A stretch of DNA of 64,000 nt, taken from the NCBI GenBank assembly GCA_902825855.1, contig CADECW010000003.1:106952-170951 (forward strand), read 5' to 3'. A model generated the notes under the pieces. That model made no database searches and was not told where the DNA came from. It saw only the letters and a list, made by a program, of their open reading frames with translations. A program made the translations under genes and the position numbers. Numbering within the stretch: position 1 is the first letter of the stretch; each line of letters opens with the position of its first letter. This DNA is from an uncultured Rhodospirillales bacterium (GTDB lineage: Bacteria; Pseudomonadota; Alphaproteobacteria; Reyranellales; Reyranellaceae). Positions 58,919 to 64,000 of this stretch are shown piece after piece.

Positions 58919-60271
58919 TCACACTATGGAAAGGGGGGTGTAACGCGGGGCCCCGCGATCGTGGACGAGCCGGCCGGCGGCATAAGTGGCCTGTACGGCG
59001 CGGTCGTCGCCGAGCGTCAGCTGGATGAACAGCTGCTCGGCGAAGTCTCGAGCGAAGCCCATGCGAAAGTCGATCAGCGGTGTCGAACGCATGTCGAGCA
59101 CGACCAGGTCGGCTTCCATTCCCGGGGCGATGCTGCCGATGCGATCCTCGAGATACATCGCCCGCGCCGAGGCGCGCGTGGCGAGATACCAGGCGTGGCC
59201 GGCCGACAGGGATTGACGGTTGAGTTGGGCGGCCTTGTAGGCTTCGCCGAGCGTCGCCAGGATCGAGAACGACGTGCCGGCGCCGATGTCGGTTCCGACG
59301 CCGACACGAACCGGCCGCTCGGCCTTGAGCGCGCGCGCGAGGTTGAAAGCGCCGCTCCCCAGAAAGAAGTTCGAGGTCGGGCAGTGCGCGATCGCGGCGC
59401 CGCAATCGTGCAGCCGCTGCAGAGCCGGCTCGTCGAGCCAGATGCCGTGACCGAAAACGGCGCGTTGGCCGCAGAGACCATGATGGTCGTAGACGTCGAG
59501 ATAGTCGTGTCGGTTGGGGAACAGCTCCTTGATCCACGCCACTTCCTGGCGGGTCTCGGCGATATGCGTCTGCATCAGGCAGTCGGCGTGCTCGCGCCAC
59601 AGCGTGCCGGCCATCGCCAGTTGTTCCGGCGAGCTCGATCCAGCGTAGCGCGGCGTGATGGCGTAGAGCAGCCGGCCACGGCCGTGCCATTTCGCAATCA
59701 GTGCTTTCGACTGGTCGTAACTCGACTGCGGCGTGTCGCGCAGCGCGTCGGGCGCGTTGCGGTCCATCATCGTCTTGCCGGCAGCGAGCCTCAGCCCGAG
59801 CTTTTCGGCCTCCTCGAACAGCACGTCGACTGAATGCGGATGGACAGTGCAGTAGACGCAACTTGTCGTGATGCCGTTGCGCAGGTTCTCGCGCAGGAAG
59901 GTGCGGGCGATCGTCCGGGCATATTCCTTGTCGGCGAATTTCAGCTCGGCGGGGAAGGTGTATTGATCCAACCAGTCCAGCAGCTGCGCGCCATAGGCCG
60001 CCATCATTGGCGTCTGAGGGAAATGAACGTGGGTATCTATGAAGCCAGGCGAGATCAGCGCGTCCTTGCCGAAGTCGCGGATCTTGATGCCGGCTTTCAG
60101 CTCGCCCAGCACTCGATTCGCCGGCCCGAAATGTGTGATGCGCCCGTTCGCCATGGCAACGATGGCATCGGGCTCGTGAACCATCGTCTTGTCGAGGCCG
60201 TCGCGGAACGGATCTCCGGTGAATGTAAGTGCGGGACCGCGGATGGCGGCGTCAGTTGGCGTGTCGTGCAT
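58919..60271 (-). CDS. guaD: Guanine deaminase
   Basis: The 450-residue amidohydrolase has the metal-binding P-G-F-I-D-T-H-V-H-F-P-Q-T, T-H-I-A-E-T-R-Q-E, A-V-F-G-H-G-I-W-L-D and G-T-D-I-G-A-G-T-S-F-S motifs, in guaD order; the zinc ligands and acid/base residues are intact. It converts guanine to xanthine and ammonia in purine salvage or catabolism. The start at 60271 (M-H-D-T-P-T-D-A-A-I-R) gives normal length. No xanthine dehydrogenase or purine permease gene is adjacent. It stands alone between the TAXI operon and phoH. Confidence 0.96.
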   Translation of the reverse strand: MHDTPTDAAIRGPALTFTGDPFRDGLDKTMVHEPDAIVAMANGRITHFGPANRVLGELKAGIKIRDFGKDALISPGFIDTHVHFPQTPMMAAYGAQLLDWLDQYTFPAELKFADKEYARTIARTFLRENLRNGITTSCVYCTVHPHSVDVLFEEAEKLGLRLAAGKTMMDRNAPDALRDTPQSSYDQSKALIAKWHGRGRLLYAITPRYAGSSSPEQLAMAGTLWREHADCLMQTHIAETRQEVAWIKELFPNRHDYLDVYDHHGLCGQRAVFGHGIWLDEPALQRLHDCGAAIAHCPTSNFFLGSGAFNLARALKAERPVRVGVGTDIGAGTSFSILATLGEAYKAAQLNRQSLSAGHAWYLATRASARAMYLEDRIGSIAPGMEADLVVLDMRSTPLIDFRMGFARDFAEQLFIQLTLGDDRAVQATYAAGRLVHDRGAPRYTPLSIV

Positions 60272-60406
60272 TCAAGACTGACGTTGGCACCGAAAGCTCC
60301 CGCGGGAAAGCGGCAAGCGCAACGAGTACCGTGCTGCCGTCTGTCGGTCGCCTTATCACCGACGCCACGAGTGTCGCGACAGGCTCAACCCGGTGATGAG
60401 CCGCGC

Positions 60407-60898
60407 TTAAGGTCTGATGTAAGTCCAGCCCTGCTCCTGCAGTTCCATCAGCCTGACCATTCCCGACTTCACCAGGGTGGCCTGCGCTACCAGCGGGATT
60501 TCCTTGTTCTCGGCCTTACCCATGTTCTCCTGGGTATTGCCGCAGGCTTTGAACGAAATCGCCGGACTCTTGTCGGCCATCGCCTTGATCCGCTCTTTCA
60601 CCGGCGACGTGTCGTCACGCAACATGTGAAGGCCGGGTCCAAAGGTGACGATTTCGATCTCGATCTTCTCGCCGCGCTCCTTGTAGAACTGCTCGACGTT
60701 GGCTGCGTTGTTGAGCGCCAGGTTCATCGTTGCCGGCTCGTTGCTGTTGACCTGAAGCACCAGGCGATGGGCCTTTGTCGACGCCGTTGCCGACTTCGTC
60801 GCTGCAGGCTCCTTGCTTTGCGCCATTGCCGGCGGAGCGACAATCACCAGCGCCACACATACCGCGGCGCGATGCAGCGCCTGGTCGAACCTTGTCAT
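60407..60898 (-). CDS. DsrE-family-like periplasmic protein
   Basis: The 163-residue protein has a signal peptide (residues 1-27, ending P-A-M-A-Q) and a DsrE/DsrF-like domain (HRLVLQVNSNEPATMNLALN, E-I-V-T-F-G-P-G-L-H-M-L-R-D-D) with a single Cys in S-F-K-A-C-G-N-T-Q. DsrE proteins carry persulfide sulfur on that Cys in sulfur relay pathways; exported members are less understood. It lies 11 bp after the VasI/TagO-like gene and is the last gene of the four-gene operon. Confidence 0.85.
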   Translation of the reverse strand: MTRFDQALHRAAVCVALVIVAPPAMAQSKEPAATKSATASTKAHRLVLQVNSNEPATMNLALNNAANVEQFYKERGEKIEIEIVTFGPGLHMLRDDTSPVKERIKAMADKSPAISFKACGNTQENMGKAENKEIPLVAQATLVKSGMVRLMELQEQGWTYIRP

Positions 60899-60908
60899 CG
60901 TCGTCTCC

Positions 60909-61631
60909 TTATTTGCGGGGCCATGCACAGGGGCCGGCCATCCGGGCGACAAGCACCTTGAGGCCGGGCAGGTCGTACTTGCCTTCAAGCGAACCGCCCT
61001 GTCGGTCAGCGACGCGAAAGGCAATGGTGCCTTCAGCCGGCAGTGACATCAAGAATCGCGCGACATCGCCTTTCAGCGCGATACCACTGGTCGAAGATGA
61101 CAGCCCGACCGTCACCGGCACCGGCGGTGCATCGTTGATCATGTAGCTGACGATATGGTCCTCGGCCCGTCGCATCGTCGGCGCACTGCGGATCACCATC
61201 TCGGTGCGGCCGCCACGGCACTGGATCGAGAGCTGCAGGACGCCATTGGTTGCCGTATCGGCTGAGGCGGTGGCGATGGCGACCGGCGAGTAATCCACCG
61301 GAGATCGCGTTTCGCTAAGGATCCATTTGCCGGTCGGTCGCGCCGGCATCGGAGTGGGCGTTGTCGGTGGCGTGTCAGCGACAGAGGGTGGACCCGGCAG
61401 GGGCGCAGCTGTGGGCGGCTCCGGCGCAGATGGAAGGTCGGGTGCGGGTGCAGGCACTGCCGCCTGTGGCGAGGGCGGTGGCATGCCGTCGCCGGACAGC
61501 CTGTCGAGGCAGCGCATCCGCTCGGCATAGGACGGCAACGAGCAGGCGCTCAGCGCATCGTTGCTGGTTTGTGAGAATGCAGCGGCACTTGTCATGGCGA
61601 CCGTCGCACCGCAGAGGACTGCAATCCTCAT
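60909..61631 (-). CDS. Exported protein with VasI/TagO-like C-terminal domain
   Basis: The 240-residue protein has a signal peptide (M-R-I-A-V-L-C-G-A-T-V, ending A-A-A-F-S-Q), a short Cys-containing segment (L-P-S-Y-A-E-R-M-R-C-L-D-R-L), a proline-rich linker (about 55-105) and a C-terminal beta domain: K-W-I-L-S-E-T-R-S-P-V-D-Y-S, I-Q-C-R-G-G-R-T-E-M-V-I, and P-G-L-K-V-L-V. This layout resembles VasI/TagO, proteins linked to type VI secretion, but no T6SS gene is in the window. The ATG at 61631 overlaps the TAXI gene stop. The family link is by eye and moderate. Confidence 0.6.
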   Translation of the reverse strand: MRIAVLCGATVAMTSAAAFSQTSNDALSACSLPSYAERMRCLDRLSGDGMPPPSPQAAVPAPAPDLPSAPEPPTAAPLPGPPSVADTPPTTPTPMPARPTGKWILSETRSPVDYSPVAIATASADTATNGVLQLSIQCRGGRTEMVIRSAPTMRRAEDHIVSYMINDAPPVPVTVGLSSSTSGIALKGDVARFLMSLPAEGTIAFRVADRQGGSLEGKYDLPGLKVLVARMAGPCAWPRK

Positions 61632-62686
61632 CGCTTTTCCGCCGTTTTGCGCGCCTGCCGATCGAGCCATTCCTGCGCCGCTGGAAATCGCGTGAGCCCG
61701 GGCACCGTGGCGCCCAGATTGATCGTCTTCCATTTCGGGTCGAAGCCCACGACCTGCAGCTTGTCAACGCGGCTGAACAAGTAATCCGTGAAACGAGCCA
61801 CGCGCTGGTAGCGGTTGGAGCCCGCCGGCCAATTGTAGGAGACCAGCGCCGTCGATACCGAGACGGTCGGAATACGCTCGCCGGGCTTGATCAGACTTGG
61901 ATAGTCTGCCGTTTCCAGGGTCGCAGGCAGATAGTAGTCCTCGAATGTCGCATCATAAGTCACCGGCAGGAACTTGAAGCCCGGCGGCCATTGCCCGCGC
62001 AGGAAGGCCTCGACCGGCTTCGAAGTGATGAAGACGACCGCTGCGATATCGCCTTCGCCCTTCCTCATCTGTTGCAGTGCCACCGGATGCGGCATGAACG
62101 TCTTGTCGATCTCGACGCCAAGGCGGCTGAACAGCAGGGGACCGGAATAGGCCGCCGCCGTGCCCAATGTATTGAAGTTGACCTTTTTGCCGGCGAGGTC
62201 CCGCACGCTTTGGATTTCCGGCCGCACGAAGATGTGCAACTCCGATGGGAACAGATTCAGCAGATAGGTGACGTGCTGGCGTATTTCGGGAAGCTGGATG
62301 CGATACTCATCGAGCGAGTCCGAGTTGATGATCGCGAGATCGACGCCGCGCAGATAGAGCAAGGAGTTCAGGTTCTCGGTCGGGCCGCGCGTGACAATGG
62401 GCAGGACATGCAGGTTCGGCCCGTCATCGACCACACGCGCCATCTCCGAGGCGAGCCTGAGCGGCGCCCCTTCGATCAAGCCGGCGGCCAAGCCGACGGT
62501 CCAGGCGTTGATCTTCTCCTGCTGGGCGCCGAACGTCAGTTGGCGCGCCGCCGCGGGTTGCTCGCGTTGGGAGGTCGCCGCGCCCTGCTCCAGGGGTTGC
62601 GCTCTGCACGGGCTCGACATCAGCGCCAGCCCGGTTGCAATCGAAAGCAAGGGCAATCCCAGCAGGCGCTTGCCCGACACGATCAT
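61628..62686 (-). CDS. TAXI family TRAP-type solute-binding protein
   Basis: The 352-residue protein has a signal peptide (M-I-V-S-G-K-R-L-L-G-L-P, ending C-R-A-Q) and the TAXI fold: L-T-F-G-A-Q-Q-E-K-I-N-A-W-T-V-G-L-A-A-G-L, V-D-L-A-I-I-N-S-D-S-L, S-V-R-D-L-A-G-K-K-V-N-F-N-T-L-G-T-A-A. TAXI proteins feed fused DctQM TRAP transporters, but none is here, so it is an orphan. G-G-A-G-G precedes the ATG at 62686. Four-base overlap with the VasI/TagO-like gene and its neighbour upstream suggests one operon with a non-transport or sensor function possible. Confidence 0.88.
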   Translation of the reverse strand: MIVSGKRLLGLPLLSIATGLALMSSPCRAQPLEQGAATSQREQPAAARQLTFGAQQEKINAWTVGLAAGLIEGAPLRLASEMARVVDDGPNLHVLPIVTRGPTENLNSLLYLRGVDLAIINSDSLDEYRIQLPEIRQHVTYLLNLFPSELHIFVRPEIQSVRDLAGKKVNFNTLGTAAAYSGPLLFSRLGVEIDKTFMPHPVALQQMRKGEGDIAAVVFITSKPVEAFLRGQWPPGFKFLPVTYDATFEDYYLPATLETADYPSLIKPGERIPTVSVSTALVSYNWPAGSNRYQRVARFTDYLFSRVDKLQVVGFDPKWKTINLGATVPGLTRFPAAQEWLDRQARKTAEKR

Positions 62687-62714
62687 CGCTTCGTCCTCCT
62701 GCAAATTCGTCGCA

Positions 62715-63683
62715 TCATCGCTTCAAGGCCGCCAATCGCTCCGTCGCGGCCGCGATGCCACCGGCCAGCGCCTTGGCATAGAGTTCCCTGGCCCATGCCG
62801 GGTCGCCTTGAGTGCCAACGGTTCCCCAAGCCGACAGGATTGCTGGATCGAACGTCTCGGCCAGCGCGAACAGCGCCGAAGCGCTGCCTGTCTCGGCGGC
62901 CCGTTCCAGCACGACGCGCGCCCCACCGATGTCGCCTTGGGCAACCAGCAGGGTAGCGCGCGACAACAGGCGCAGGAGTTCGGGATCGGCTTTCTCCGCC
63001 GAGGGGTTGTCGCTCGTCCTGTCGGCGGACGGGACGGGGATGGATCCCGGCGTCGTCTCCGGATGAGCAGCCAGCTGCCGTTCAAGATCCTGACTGCGGA
63101 AGCGCTCCTCTGCCAGCGACTGAGCCAAGCTCGCTGCCGCTGCTTCCGACTGCTGCAACGCTTTTTGCAGGATGCCGCGCTCCTGTTCCTGGGCGTCTCT
63201 GTCGGCCAATGCCGCCGCCTGCGTCCCAAGATCTCGCCATGCGGCAGACAGCGTGACCACGAGGGTTCTAGCCCTGTCCTGTTCCTCCTGCAGCGCCTGA
63301 CGAATCCGAGCCAGCTCTTCGCCAGTTCGTGCTGCCGGAGTGCTCGCAAGCCACCAGCCGGCAAAGGCTGCGGCGCCACAGGCTGCGATCGGAGCAATCC
63401 AAGCATTCAGCATTTGCCACTTGAGACCCGGTGCGCGAGGCTTTGCTGCGGATGCAGGGCCGGTGCCCGATTTGCTGCTGCGCCATGCAGCCAGCTGCTG
63501 GTCGAGCCGGTCGCGATAGCGGAGCAATTCCGGATCGGCCGCATTGGCCACCACCCTCGATCGCGTCTGCGTCAGCGGTCGATCTGCTTTATCCGGCTCC
63601 GGCAACGCGTCGCCCGTTGCGTCCGACGCTATCGTTGACGCCGACGTCTTGCTGTCCAGGGCGCGCTCGATGTCGCGCGGCAT
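62715..63683 (-). CDS. Membrane protein with coiled coil and TPR/Sel1-like end
   Basis: The 322-residue protein has a cytoplasmic polar N-terminus (about 85 residues), one transmembrane helix (AWIAPIAACGAAAFAGWWLA, around residues 93-114), a long coiled coil (about 120-205, with Q-A-L-Q-E-E-Q-D-R-A and L-Q-K-A-L-Q-Q-S-E-A), a Ser/Pro linker and a C-terminal helical repeat (LLVAQGDIGGARVVLERAAE, GDPAWARELYAKALAGGIAA) like Sel1/TPR units. It probably presents the repeat domain in the periplasm. It is the first gene of the operon with the TAXI, VasI/TagO-like and DsrE-like genes. The family is unknown to me. Confidence 0.75.
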   Translation of the reverse strand: MPRDIERALDSKTSASTIASDATGDALPEPDKADRPLTQTRSRVVANAADPELLRYRDRLDQQLAAWRSSKSGTGPASAAKPRAPGLKWQMLNAWIAPIAACGAAAFAGWWLASTPAARTGEELARIRQALQEEQDRARTLVVTLSAAWRDLGTQAAALADRDAQEQERGILQKALQQSEAAAASLAQSLAEERFRSQDLERQLAAHPETTPGSIPVPSADRTSDNPSAEKADPELLRLLSRATLLVAQGDIGGARVVLERAAETGSASALFALAETFDPAILSAWGTVGTQGDPAWARELYAKALAGGIAAATERLAALKR

Positions 63684-64000
63684 GACCCTTCACCCCCAAA
63701 CCCACGGCCCGCTGCATGCCTGCTGTCGGCGCTTCACGACTGTCTCTGCATGAAGCGTTGGCTCGACATTAGGCTGCAGCGAAGTCGGCAGGCTGTGATC
63801 AGGCTGGGGCTTCGTGCACTCGACACATCGATGCCGGCGAAGTCGGCAAGCACTCACCAAGCGGTTCCAGACCCGCCGAGGCGGGACAGTTCGTTCGATA
63901 TGGCCGCTGGCCGAGAAGTCCGGATCGGGGGACACAGGTTTTTGGCTAGTCCTGCTTCAGCGACCACCTTCGCGGCTGCCGTGATGGCGGATGTCCCAGT
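63684..64000. other. Terminal stretch without a supported gene
   Basis: No ORF here has recognisable homology or a good start. It holds a 12-bp direct repeat, GCGAAGTCGGCA, at 63779-63790 and 63837-63848. A leftward open frame running in from the right edge to a stop near 63950 could be the tail of a gene outside the window, but its residues are not informative. Upstream promoter DNA for the TAXI operon is expected in this area. Confidence 0.4.

Noticed and set aside
63690..63935. An 81-codon minus-strand frame at the right end
   Set aside because: Composition is shadow-like and no homology is recognised; kept as unexplained intergenic DNA.

Overview
This 64 kb window is gene-dense, GC-rich chromosomal DNA. 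The gene content fits an alphaproteobacterium: a PetP/PetR-type MarR plus response regulator pair, a phasin gene with a PHA-type promoter, UbiK, a GTG-started UvrC, many Bug/TAXI/ABC solute-binding proteins and PhoX phosphatases. A Rhodospirillales/Reyranella-like soil or water heterotroph is my guess from gene content only. I see no rRNA, tRNA, IS element, prophage or CRISPR array.

Layout. 1-4.9 kb: a phosphate-scavenging cluster, with an esterase-like-phytase gene divergent from two tandem phoX genes and Pho-box-like repeats upstream. 4.9-6.6 kb: a Bug-type binding protein and two genes that both look C-terminally truncated at one point. 6.7-10.8 kb: ychF, pth, rplY, prs and a RidA gene. 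11-18.9 kb: an autotransporter, an MlrC-type peptidase, a serine hydrolase, an AraC regulator, an AidB-like acyl-CoA dehydrogenase and dodecin. 19-25.9 kb: an oligopeptide ABC operon with two tandem binding proteins, each followed by a strong hairpin. 26-29.7 kb: an overlapping lgt-midA-pgeF-microORF-lipoprotein operon. 30.6 kb: cynS behind a sigma-54-type promoter. 31.1-35.7 kb: a GntR-regulated amino-acid ABC operon ending in a class IV aminotransferase homologue that seems to lack the PLP lysine. 35.8-39.7 kb: ubiK-hyuA-hyuB. 39.8-42.9 kb: a crotonase-fold protein, proC, a TetR regulator, a phasin and CsaA. 42.9-45 kb: two adjacent branched-chain aminotransferases of different subfamilies. 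45.1-48.7 kb: a CDF metal exporter, then a MarR/OmpR-regulator/histidine-kinase operon. 48.8-52.4 kb: a TPP riboswitch and thiO-thiS-thiG-thiE-thiF. 52.5-58.7 kb: DUF2630, an SMP-30 protein, moaE-moaD-pgsA, uvrC and phoH, with a candidate structured RNA between uvrC and phoH. 58.9-60.3 kb: guanine deaminase. 60.4-63.7 kb: an operon with an orphan TAXI protein, a VasI/TagO-like protein, a DsrE-like protein and a membrane coiled-coil protein.

How it fits together. Most genes serve nutrient capture (phosphate esters, peptides, amino acids, carboxylates, cyanate, hydantoins, guanine) and core housekeeping. The most interesting points lie in regulatory DNA and small features: three phased TGC-N3-GCA operators at the phasin promoter, an inverted repeat filling a promoter spacer before an ilvE-like gene, a 22-codon membrane micro-ORF locked between two genes, a sigma-54 promoter for cynS, and two candidate transcripts without coding genes near uvrC, phoH and guaD.
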